This document shows positions 54,259 through 64,000 of a stretch of DNA of 64,000 bases, in pieces. Within the stretch, counting starts at the first letter, position 1; each line of letters begins with the position of its first letter. Made by a program: the position numbers and the translations under genes. Source of the stretch: Drosophila miranda (lineage: Eukaryota; Arthropoda; Insecta; Diptera; Drosophilidae); NCBI RefSeq assembly GCF_003369915.1, contig NW_022881614.1, positions 32,695,474 through 32,759,473 on the forward strand, in the 5' to 3' direction. The notes under the pieces were generated by a model. That model was not told the DNA's origin. It saw nothing but the letters and a program-made list of their open reading frames with translations, and searched no databases.

Positions 54259-55989
54259 ACTTTGTCAACAAAGCAGCCCGGGAAACAGAGGAAACCAAAC
54301 GGAAACCAAGACCGAAACCAAAACAGAGAACCGAAATCGAAGACCGAAAGCCAAAAGCCGAAAAACACCAAAACCGTAAACCAAAACCGGCCGCAGTCAC
54401 GAAAGCGAAAGCCACTTGAAGTCAGTCCCCCGCTCCGCCGGAGACTCTTCGACGCGATGTTCTGGCCCCAACTCTACTTATGTTCTGGGATTGTGGAGTC
54501 TCCCACGTCCACTCTGTTTGCCTGCCGTGCACCGACTGCGTTTTGTGAATGGAACGCTCCTGCACCATGAGACAGCACCACCATCAGGTTTCGGAGTCGC
54601 ATTCGGACTCGAGTCCGCGTTCGGGGCTGGGTCCCCGCTTATGTTACCAACAAACAATCCACAAAATCATATCGTTGGCAAGGAGTCAGCACCGTGCCTG
54701 TTATGCTCGCTCTCTCTTGGCTCCGGTTCGGTTGTTTGTTCCATTTCCGGCCCCGCACACACGCCCAGCCCTGCCCGCCCACACATCAGCGCCAGAGGCA
54801 CGTGCAACTGTGGATGGGTCTGCCAAGTTTTCGCTCAACTCAATGAACTCGCACGAACTTTTGTTTTCATTCGACTTCCCTGCACCCCACACCACCGCCA
54901 GAAAAGTATTCGAATGGATTGCCACATCTAGCCGAACCGAATCCTTATTTTATTATCACATATCTCGCACAGGACATTAAGATTGTAGGGGGAAGAGGCC
55001 TGTAGGTCAGGACTCTAAGTAGGGACTTGTTGCCCCGCGACCCCATTGGATTGTATACCATTCTTTGTCTCGGTTCTCAAAAGTAGTACCTTTGTTGAGT
55101 GTAGGTTAGTCTGGTAACGTATGGTACTAGTATCGGTCTATGCAAATTAGTGGGTAGGGTAGGGTAGAAGAGAGAGAGTTAAAAAGAGAGATAGAGATAG
55201 GATGGAATGCGTACGAGGCGCTCAATGTCAGGAAAAGTTTGATGCAAATTCTGCTGTCACTACTATGTATGGTATGTGGGGGTATCTATCGCCCGAGAAC
55301 GTATCTCCCGCGTCTCCTGTTGGCAAGTGAAATACTTTCATATTTGTGACAATTTCAAATTCATCAAAGACATGCAAAGTTGTACGAAAAGTTCCGTGCG
55401 CGTCGGCAATCAAAGAAACGTAACGTCCACAAACGAGAAGCAGGCGAGACACAGGGAAGCGAGAACAAAAAGAAAAGGGCATAAAACGGAGCTGAGCAGC
55501 CGAACAACACAACAGCCAACAGGAATGCCAAAAACTAAATCAAGCCCAGTCCAAGGTCAAAGCCACATCAGCCATCAACCAAGCCATTTCCATATATGCC
55601 AGTAAATACGGGTATATACTGCCTATCCTATATGTTGTTTCTGGCATCACGGCAAATAAAATGTACTTAAAACAAAACTGAAAGGCCCCTCAAAGAACGA
55701 ATGTAGTGGGAGTGGGCTCCCGGCGGCATTAATCATTTCAAGTCGATATTTATTGCAGGTGCTCGATGACGCGACTTTGACTTTGACGACGGGCCATGTA
55801 CCACCGATCAGGCACAGACAGAAACGGAACCGACTGCCACATCCACGGACGGGAAGAGGAGAGGAGCGGTGGAGTATGATATGGTACGGTACGGTATGTA
55901 TGGCACTCGGGCTCCATTTTGGCTTTTGCAATTTATAATCAATTACAATGGAAATGCCGTAAATAAGTCGAGCAAAATAAATGCATATT
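54259..55989. other. Intergenic or intronic interval without a recognised gene
   Basis: It includes a CCGAAA/CCAAAA-rich low-complexity tract (about 54280-54420) and GC-rich sequence. The short ORFs have no coding character. It probably continues the host sequence split by the LINE. Confidence 0.5.
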
Positions 55990-56358
55990 AGATATAGTCA
56001 TCTTCTACGATTCTGAGTTTTTAGTTTTATACTATCTTTAAAAATGTAGATGCCACAGATTTTCGTCCTTTTTGTAGCAGTGACATATCACAGAAGTCTG
56101 GATACAAAACATCGTTGCTCTAGCTCTTATAGTCTTTGAGCACTAGGCGCTGAAGGGGACGGACAGACGGACGGACGGACAGACGGACAGACGGACAGAC
56201 GGACAGACAGACATGGCTCAATCGACTCGGCTATTGATGCTGATCAAGAATATATATACTTTATGGGGTCGGAAACGATTCCTTCTGGACGTTACACACA
56301 TCCACTTTTACCACAAATCTAATATACCCCAATACTCATTTTGAGTATCGGGTATAAA
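55990..56358 (+). mobile_element. DINE-1/Helentron-like repeat, 5'-truncated
   Basis: It starts within the repeat and ends at the GGGTATA hairpin. It is the left flank of the third PolB block. Confidence 0.75.
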
Positions 56359-57106
56359 AACCGCACGTAAGCGTGTCCCGGCAGCCGTTTGAACAATTGC
56401 GAAGAATGCAAACATTGTATAAGAGCTAATAATGGTGCTTTTATTAAACACTTAATTGAAAAATACAATTGAAAAGTAAATCTAAACGATTGATAGCTCT
56501 TAAGCTATTTCCAGTGTTTAAATGCTTAGACTATCCCAATGATAGTACCGTTCACATTCAGCACTTGATAAAGCTTTGCGAGTGTGAGAGAGTAATTCAG
56601 AGACGAATTAGGTTTCTCACCCACACGACACGATCCGATCCGATCTCAGGCAGTGCTGCCAGTTTAGCCCATTTCAGGCTAGATCTAGCATTTTTAAAAG
56701 TAGACTAGCTTTTCAAATTCATTAGAGCATGATTTTGGTTCTGTTAAATTTCGGACTACCCTATAAATTTGAAGTTCTTAAGAAACTCAATGTATTTTCC
56801 GTTGGAAACGTGGAAAGTTCTGGGAGATAGTAAAATCACCGACATTGATATTGGCCTACAAATTCTATTCAAATGCTCTCCTTCTCACGGTCAAATGCTG
56901 ATGTGGAATGGGTATTAGTTAAAACTAAACTGCGCAACAGTTTGCATATAAAAACCGTTATATGCAATCTTGAGCATAAGGTTTTTTTTAAGTTCATAAT
57001 TTTTGCACGCATTTTAATTCTGTTTCAAATGTTAGAGGATTCGCTGATAAAGAAAATATTACCACCACTACGAATTGCCATTGAAATACTTGAATTTAAT
57101 TTTAAA
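56359..57106 (+). pseudogene. Captured hAT-like transposase remnant, copy 4
   Basis: It is nearly identical to the other three copies and keeps SNADVEW (frame from 56873). Confidence 0.5.
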
Positions 57107-58214
57107 ACGAGGGGGAACGTTGTGAGTTGGTGCGGACACCGCAACTCTACAGTTATACCCGATACTAAGTCAGTATGGCTCTCCTCCGGCAGACGCTGCT
57201 AATATTAAACGACACGACAAAGAGTGCGTGCGAGAGAGACAGAAAATCAGTCTGAGCGTGACGTCGGGCGCTGCGTAGCCAGTGCAAATTGATTTGTTCC
57301 TTTTGGCTATAAAAATTATCTGATCTGGTCCAGATTCAGCAATCTGATAGATATGGTCGTTATCTATGATTCTGCGTTTTTAGTTTTCTCGAACGTACAA
57401 TATTGTGGATGCAACAGATTTTCGTCCTTTGTGTGGGCGGAAGGGGGTGGGGCGAAATTTTGAGATACACGTTTTATAGTAAGATCTAACAGAAGTGCGG
57501 ATACCAAATTTGGTTACTCTAGCCTTAATAGTCTCTGAGATTTTTGAATATCCCCAGATTTTCGTCCTTTGCGGGTGCGGAAGGGGGTGTGGCGAAATTT
57601 TGAAACAAACTCGTCTCGGTCCGATATATTAGGAGTGTGGATACCAAATTTGGTTGCTCTAGCTTTTATAGTCTCTGAGATCTAGGCGCTAATGTTTTGC
57701 TCTAAGCAAAGCCGCCTATGCTACGTGTGTGTTAGAGAGAGACGGGCGAGAAAAAATGAAATTGTTTTCTTGATGCTGGCTATAATAATGATACGATCCA
57801 ATTCAGATTCCGCAGTCTTAAAGATATGGTCATTCTCTACGATTCTGCGTTTTTGGCTTTATCATATCTTTAAAATTGTGGATGCCACAGATTTTCGTCC
57901 TTTGTGGGGGCGGAAGTGGGCGGGGCGAAGTTTTGAAATATTTTTGTAGCAGTGACATATCACAGAAGTCTGGATCCAAAACATCGTTGCTCTAGCTCTT
58001 ATAGTCTTTGAGCACTAGGCGCTGAAGGGGACGGACAGACGGACAGACGGACGGACGGACAGACAGACAGGGCTCAATCGACTCGGCTATTGATGCTGAT
58101 CGAGAATATATATACTTTATGGGGTCGGAAACGATTCCTTCTGGACGTTACACACATCCACTTTTACCACAAATTTAATATACCCCAATACTCATTTTGA
58201 GTATCGGGTATAAA
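57107..58214 (+). mobile_element. DINE-1/Helentron-like repeat, abuts PolB copy 3
   Basis: Unlike those before PolB copies 1 and 2, this copy is full length, with the complete TATATATACTTTA block. It ends at the same distance from the PolB ATG. Confidence 0.8.
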
Positions 58215-58238
58215 AATAAAAAATAAATAAAACTTAAA

Positions 58239-61200
58239 ATGGCATCAAAAGTTAAGTGCAACATGTGTGATAAGTCCGTTGACTTTTCAGAGTTTCAATC
58301 TCATTATGAGAGATGCTCTGATTCTCGTAATAATGTGGTGTGTGACCTTTGCTCTAAGTCCATCGACTTAATAGAGTTTGATAGTCATTATGAAGCATGC
58401 TTGGGACCTAGGAATGCTTTTGAGATTCTTATGAGCAAAGGATCTAATTCAAGTGATCTTCAAGGTCCTTCAACGTCAGGAGCTTCAAAACGGCCTCGAT
58501 TGGATACTCCGATGGAACTAAGGATTATTGACTGTTCAATTTGCGGTGAAAGTTACCCTTCGTCTAGGGAAAGACGCCATATGATGTCGGACAAACATAA
58601 GAATGCAAGAGCATCTCAACTAGAGGAAAATGAAAACGTTATTTTAATTTCAACGGAGTCGCGATTTCCTTTAAAATCATATCGTGTTCACTCAAATAAA
58701 AGTGAACAGATTGATTTAAAAGAGTTTTTTCATGATTGCAAAAATGATATTATCAATTTATTGCGTCACTGCATGAGTGAGTACAGATCCATAAAATACA
58801 ATTTAAAAGTATATGGATTATACGTTAAAAACACTGATGATGAAAGCTTAACAGAAACAATGAAGCATTTTATTACTCCATACAAACCAATATATGAAAA
58901 CGAGCTGATTGATGATCATCTAAATGATACCATAGAAAATTTTATAACTCTCAGCAGTGAATTCCAGGAGAAAGATTCAGGTTGGGCAATAAAGTGTTTT
59001 AAATATTTTGAACTTACCATGATAAAACTAGAGCATATCGCTGCAAACAGGTTTATCCAAGCTCCCAAAAAAATTAAGTCACGAAATGCACTCATAAATG
59101 TTAAAAATTACGAGGATTTTTGTTTCAAGTGGTGTGTTTTAGCATCATTAGCCTATGGAAAACACCTTAAAACTATATATCAAACAGCAACATTAAAAAA
59201 ATTTCCCGAGATAAGTTAACAATACCATCATCCTATCGATGCGGAAACATACGGCAAGACATCATTTATTATGAAGGAGTAAGATTAAATTTTTCAGGAA
59301 TTGAGTTTCCAATAACAAGCAAAGGAATCAAGCGATTCGAATCAGCAAATGAGGATTTTAGCATCAATGTTTATGAAGTCGATGAGAATGGAAAAAACGT
59401 TGTGGGACGCACAGTGAGGACTAAGAAAATTCGGACTCACCACATAAACTTGCTTGGAATTAATAGTGATAATATGCAAATGATGCATTATGCATATATA
59501 ACGTGCATGAGAAAATTATGTTATTCACAACATAGTAAATCCCATAATACTGCATATTTTTGCGAGAACTGCTTGCAATTTTATAGTACAACAAATACTA
59601 TACATGACACTAAAGAGTGTGGAAAAGTTGCTGCTTTGTATCCTGAACCTAATACCAAAACTGTATTCAAAAGTTTTTCTAAAAAACTATCTCCACCAGT
59701 AGTAATTTATGCTGACATCGAAGCAGTTTTGGAAAATTACCATATAAATCTTAATGATCCATCAAAATCATCAACTACTATGGCACAGAGGCATACAGCA
59801 TGTGCAGCATCATTTTATATTGTAAATAAATACAATGAACATCTAAATGAGATGTGGACATACGAAGGTAAATATTTTAACATTCCAGCAAAGGCAATAA
59901 ACTCATAAACATTATGATTTCGTTATTTCAGGACCGGATTGTATCCAAAAATTTTGTCAAGCACTTAGGATGAAAACCGATGGACTTTATGAGAAGTACT
60001 GGAAGTCCTATTAAAATCCAATCTATCAGTTTAACATTTGGGATGAGGATTATCAGGAACACGGTGATTGCTATGCCTGCGAGAAACAAATTTCTGATGA
60101 TGATCGAGAAAAATTCTTTGATCAGTTTACAGGACAATATGTAGGTCCTATTCATAAGCTGTGTAAACAGACATTTAGATTAAGCGATCCCTTTTTCCCG
60201 GTAGTTTTTCATAACTTGTCTCGTTATGATATACATTTATTTGTTACGTCAATAAAAGATGAACTAAGACCCATTCCTTGCAATAAAGAGTTATATATTG
60301 CGTTAACTCAAATTTGTAAGCTCGATGAATCTTATCTTCATCAATATAAAATTAGATATATAGATTCAAATAGATTTTTAAATTCAAGCTTAGAAAAACT
60401 CGCTAGTTATATGAACATAGCGAATTTTAAAATTTTGAAAACTAAATATCAAGGTGAAAAATTTGATATGCTACGACGAAAGGGAGTATTTCCCTATGAT
60501 TATTTGGTTAGTTTTGAAAAATTTGATGAATCCCTGCTTCCTTTGCGAGATAACTTTTATAATTTACTGAATGATGAGGAATGTAGTGTTGAAGACTACA
60601 ACTTTGCTCAGAAGGTTTGGAGCGCATTTAATTGCAAATCTATTAGAGATTATTTAAAATTATATTTGGAAAGCGATGTTTTAATTCTTGCTGATGTATT
60701 TGAGAATTTTAGGAGTCTTTGTTCCCGAGTGTACAGGTTAGACCCCATTAATTATGTTACTGCTCCTTCAGTTTCATGGGATGCAATGTTAAAATACACA
60801 AGGGTAGAATTAGAACTTGTTAGTGATCCTGACATTTATAATTTTTTAAAAACTGCTGTTCGTGGAGGGTTGACCCAATGTACTCAACGGATTGCAACAG
60901 CAAATAACAAATATTTAAATAATAAATTTAAGCCTACCGAACCCATAAATTTCCTTTCATATATTGACGCCAACAACTTATATGGATGGGCTATGAGTCA
61001 ACCCCTTCCATTTTCTAATTTTAAATTTCTAAGTAACGATGAAATTTCATCTTTCAACGTTCTTAGCATATCGGCATCTAGTGATGTTGGATATATTTTA
61101 GAAGTAGATATGCGATATCCTGATGATATTCATAATAAGCATAATAGTTTACCTTTTTGCCCCGAAAATAAGATTCCACCAGGAGGAAAGCAGACAAAAC

Positions 61201-61903
61201 TAATAGCTGACTTAATTGATAAAAAGAACTATATAATCCATTTGAAGCAGCTACAGTTATGTATAGAGCAAGGTATGATTTTAGAAAAAATATCTAGAGT
61301 TTTATCATTTAATCAGTCCTGTTGGCTAAAACCTTATATTGACCTCAATACATCTCTTAGAAAATTAGAGAGATAAACTTTGACTTTGAGATAAACTTTT
61401 ACAAATTAATGGTTAATGCCGTTTACGGTAAAACAATGGAGAATGTAGAAAAACGTCGTGAGGTTGCATTAGTTAAGCATTATGATTCAAGACAAAACTC
61501 AGCAGGGTTTAGACAACGCATAGCAAGACATAATTTCCACAGTGTTGAAATCTTTGGAGATAATTTGGCTGCCATTGAATCAACTAAGTCCCGAAGTTTT
61601 TATGATAAGCCCATATACATTGGAGTTAGTGTACTAAAACTTTCAAAATGGTTAATGTATGACTATTTCTATAATTTTCATTCTGTAAAATGTCCATCAT
61701 CAAAAATACTCTATATGGATACAGATTCATTTATTATATCATCAGAAGAAGATTTTTATGATTTAATTAAATTCAATCCTAATCGCTTTAATACAACCAA
61801 TTACCTAGCCTCAAACAGATTCGGTATCAATCTCGCTAATAACAAAGAGCTTGGATTAATGAAAGACGAAAATGCAGGAAAAATAATGACGTCGTTTGCA
61901 GGA
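58239..61903 (+). pseudogene. Maverick DNA polymerase B, copy 3
   Basis: It has the same domains as copies 1 and 2. It shares the A-run deletion of copy 2 (first frame ends 59219) and the TAA at 60012. The codon corresponding to the TGA of copies 1 and 2 is CGA (60474), so the frame is open through 60216-61376. A templated change at about 61369-61379 breaks the frame before motif B. Motif C YMDTDSF is intact. The intron is 59868-59931. The C-terminal part is lost to a deletion joining PolB to the integrase 5' end at 61903. Confidence 0.9.
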
Positions 61904-61953
61904 TTTCTTCTAGCAGGCTTATGTATTTCATTAACAACTTGTTGCTTACTCAT
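61904..61953 (-). pseudogene. Integrase N-terminal remnant
   Basis: Only about 17 codons after the integrase ATG (61953-61951) survive, because a deletion equivalent to 17304-18627 of copy 2 removed the rest together with the PolB 3' end. Confidence 0.8.
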
Positions 61954-61967
61954 TTTTAATATAATTT

Positions 61968-62654
61968 TTATTTTCTATTGTTATGTTGGGATGATTGCTT
62001 ATTTAAAAGTGTTTGCTTATACTCAAGAACATCGCGTTTTATTTGATTTCACATTTTTTTGGAAATTTCAAAGCATAAACGGGTTAAATCTATTTGCACA
62101 TTTCTATCATAAGTACCGTCTAAATCAGCTAGTTGAACATCAAATTTTTGTAAGGCTGCACACTTAGGAATAATATTATTATAGTAGAGGTATATAATTT
62201 GTTGCTTAAGTATCGTATTCCAACATAAAAATGTGGTAAAAAAATGCCTAATCTTAAAAACGATCTTCAGGACTCACTATCAAATTCAATTTTATTTCCA
62301 AACTGATTTATTATAAACACACTGCTTATCTGATTTTCGAAATCTAAAATTACACTTAATTGTGGGCAATAATGGATGGTCTATAATTGTATCAGGCATC
62401 AAAAAATCATACTGATCAAGTTTCAATTGGATATACTCCTTGTATGTAACCAATTGCATCCATTCATCTTTATCTAAACCGACGAAATTGTTTTTGCTTT
62501 GCTGCATCCATATCATTGGAGTGAATTTTCTTGTAGTTGAAAAACCGCATTTAAGTTTTAAATTATGTACTACATAATATTCGAGACCGAAAATGACTTC
62601 GTGATCCTGCTTCTTTCTAGTGGACCTAATTCTTTTTGATTGAAGCGTGTCCAT
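61968..62654 (-). pseudogene. Second copy of the 229-aa Maverick gene, frameshifted
   Basis: It is collinear with 19803-20492 but 3 nt shorter. Two nucleotides are missing near 62321 and one A from the A-run near 62240, so the frame ends after about 120 codons. Confidence 0.8.
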
Positions 62655-62703
62655 TTGGGTTGAATGCTTTTGTTAAACTAAGAACTCTTACTGAATTGGG
62701 CTG

Positions 62704-62739
62704 TATATAAAGGAGATAGGAATCAACGACTCATTCAGT
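62704..62739. promoter_or_regulatory. Bidirectional core promoter, copy 3
   Basis: It repeats the TATATAAAG / TTCAGTT arrangement at 20542-20577. Confidence 0.6.
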
Positions 62740-62762
62740 TTATTACAAAATCTCAAACCAAC

Positions 62763-63311
62763 ATGAACACAATCGACAGGAATTCAAGCGTTATAGTTGA
62801 TTTTCAATATCCCTTTGTAAATAATAAACAACTTTTTATTAAGGAATTGGCGTTTATGCAAACCGGAACAGTAACACCAAACTTCATTCATTTCAAACCA
62901 CCATATCATCTGAATGAATTGGATAATGAAATGATTAAACAACAACATATTAATCGTCAAACCATAAATGGATTGGAATGGTCAGATGGTGAAATATCAT
63001 ATTTAAGTTTAGGTGAAATACTTTCACCCCTAAATAGATTTAGCACCGTTATTGTACGTGGTGAAATTAAAAAAAAGTTTTTATCTAAGTACTTAACAAA
63101 TAATATTATTGATATCGATATAGGAAAAAGTCTCACATTTTATCCAAATTTTTTTACAAGCTGTAGAATCCACAAAAAAATTCCTCTTAGATGTGCTCTA
63201 AATAATTTATTTAAGCTATTTGTTATCTTGGAAAATTCTAACTACGCTATCTACTGTAATAGTGAAATATGTTTAGATTTTCAGTTTATATTCAGCACTT
63301 GTAGTAACTAG
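62763..63311 (+). CDS. Maverick 182-aa conserved protein, second copy
   Basis: It is open and the same length as 20601-21149. A Gly-to-Val change after YPF is the only coding difference I noticed. Confidence 0.65.
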   Translation: MNTIDRNSSVIVDFQYPFVNNKQLFIKELAFMQTGTVTPNFIHFKPPYHLNELDNEMIKQQHINRQTINGLEWSDGEISYLSLGEILSPLNRFSTVIVRGEIKKKFLSKYLTNNIIDIDIGKSLTFYPNFFTSCRIHKKIPLRCALNNLFKLFVILENSNYAIYCNSEICLDFQFIFSTCSN

Positions 63312-63320
63312 TTGTTTAAA

Positions 63321-63461
63321 ATGGATTCATTTAAGCGTTTGTTTGAAAAGGATCCTCACAAAAGCGGATACACACAAGATGTTTATTGTAATTATTGCGG
63401 ATCTGATACTCACTTAGAAAAAAACTGCCCCAAAAAGCGCGATCAGGAGAAGCGTAATTAG
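63321..63461 (+). CDS. CCHC zinc-knuckle protein (46 aa), second copy
   Basis: It matches 21159-21299, with the CNYCGSDTHLEKNC knuckle intact. Confidence 0.7.
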   Translation: MDSFKRLFEKDPHKSGYTQDVYCNYCGSDTHLEKNCPKKRDQEKRN

Positions 63462-63520
63462 AATATCTTAGATGTTAGAAAACATTTATAAAATATTAAT
63501 AAATAAAACATAACCCAAAA

Positions 63521-63694
63521 ATGTTTAAGCAATTTATACATCCTTTTACAATGCTTATTTGCGGACCTTCAGGATCTGGTAAGACAACGTTTTTAGAAAA
63601 TTTAAAAAACAAAAGTAATGATTTGCTGAGCATTTCAATTAATCGAATAATTTGGTGTTATGGAGAAATAATAAACTTCGAAATGCAATTATAA
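63521..63694 (+). pseudogene. Maverick packaging ATPase fragment, second copy
   Basis: It has Walker A GPSGSGKT and the same deletion joint after WCYGE as at 21359-21532. Confidence 0.8.
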
Positions 63695-63945
63695 GTAATT
63701 GTGACATTGAGTTAGTCAAAGCATTGGTGGAGATAGTGTTGAATACTCTACGAGGAAATCATAAGATATCAAAAAAGCAACTATATGCTCTAAAAAAATA
63801 TAAAAATGCATTACGTCTTATTTCATGTCCAAAACGGTCAATAAATTCTAAGAGAAAAGTTCTCATCCAAAAAGGAGGATTTTTACCTGTTTTAATAAGT
63901 TCATTGCTTTCGGGGATTTTTGGAAAAATATTGAACAATGCTTAA
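63652..63945 (+). pseudogene. Maverick virion-associated hydrophobic protein, second copy
   Basis: It is the counterpart of 21490-21783 with one Ile-to-Leu difference. It lacks its start for the same reason. Confidence 0.6.
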
Positions 63946-64000
63946 AAATAAGCATCAATTAACCAAAGTTATTTTAATGCATCCGAATGCATATCAAAAA
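63938..64000 (+). CDS. Start of the MLKNKH Maverick gene, cut by the window end
   Basis: It is identical to the first 21 codons of 21776 onward, and the window ends here. Whether this copy lacks the DINE insertion cannot be seen. Confidence 0.6.
   Translation, partial: MLKNKHQLTKVILMHPNAYQK

Noticed and set aside
61409-62167. 252-codon ORF at the PolB copy 3 deletion joint as a novel fusion gene
   Set aside because: Its second half is the antisense of the integrase start and gene X, so the openness is accidental.
1-64000. tRNA or rRNA genes
   Set aside because: I saw no tRNA-like A/B box pair with cloverleaf arms and no rRNA sequence; a covariance search was not possible.

Overview
The window looks like euchromatin-derived Drosophila DNA of the obscura group that has been heavily invaded by transposable elements. 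The reasons are short 50-70 nt introns with GT/AG borders, insect core promoters (TATA box plus TCAGT-type initiator), very abundant DINE-1/Helentron-type repeats ending in a GAGTATCGGGTATA hairpin, and host genes recognisable as Drosophila ETHE1, Sod3 and a CD63-like tetraspanin. Three of the four single-copy host loci carry small inactivating lesions, and the fourth (ETHE1) is partly duplicated. Sod3 and Tsp47F belong, from memory, to Muller element C (D. melanogaster 2R, about 47F). Decaying Muller-C genes buried in repeats is what a D. miranda neo-Y contig would look like. That species and chromosome assignment is inference.

Layout. 1-895: DINE tail and a P-element-like MITE. 1155-2277: intact six-exon ETHE1-like gene. 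1557-9909 and 9910-18613 are a head-to-tail tandem duplication; each unit carries ETHE1 3' exons, a DINE / hAT-remnant / DINE composite, a Maverick (Polinton) protein-primed DNA polymerase B and a reverse-strand Maverick integrase. 18.6-31.6 kb continues the second Maverick copy rightwards: a reverse gene of unknown function, a bidirectional promoter, a small CCHC protein, a deleted packaging ATPase, capsid-associated proteins, penton-like and hexon-like capsid proteins, an adenain-type protease, and a right arm of four small genes, one of them spliced. Five DINE-bearing insertions interrupt this arm. 31703-41092: a complete Ty3/gypsy-type LTR retrotransposon with a 4-bp target duplication. 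41.1-48.4 kb: degenerate Sod3, a tetraspanin and an unidentified 531-codon gene on the minus strand, with one more DINE between Sod3 and the tetraspanin. 48603-54244: full-length LINE with RNase H (LOA/Bilbo-like) on the minus strand, with a 14-bp target duplication. 54.3-56 kb: no gene seen. 56.0-64.0 kb: a third copy of the DINE-hAT-DINE-PolB block, running into the Maverick left and middle genes and off the window.

The Maverick parts together describe one virus-like transposon: PolB (replication), integrase, packaging ATPase, protease, major and minor capsid proteins, and short accessory genes. No copy is intact. The first PolB nonsense mutation (6710) is present in all three copies, and the ATPase deletion in both copies that retain that region. 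The element therefore died before it was amplified here by segmental duplication rather than by transposition. The younger insertions (LTR element, LINE) are nearly intact.
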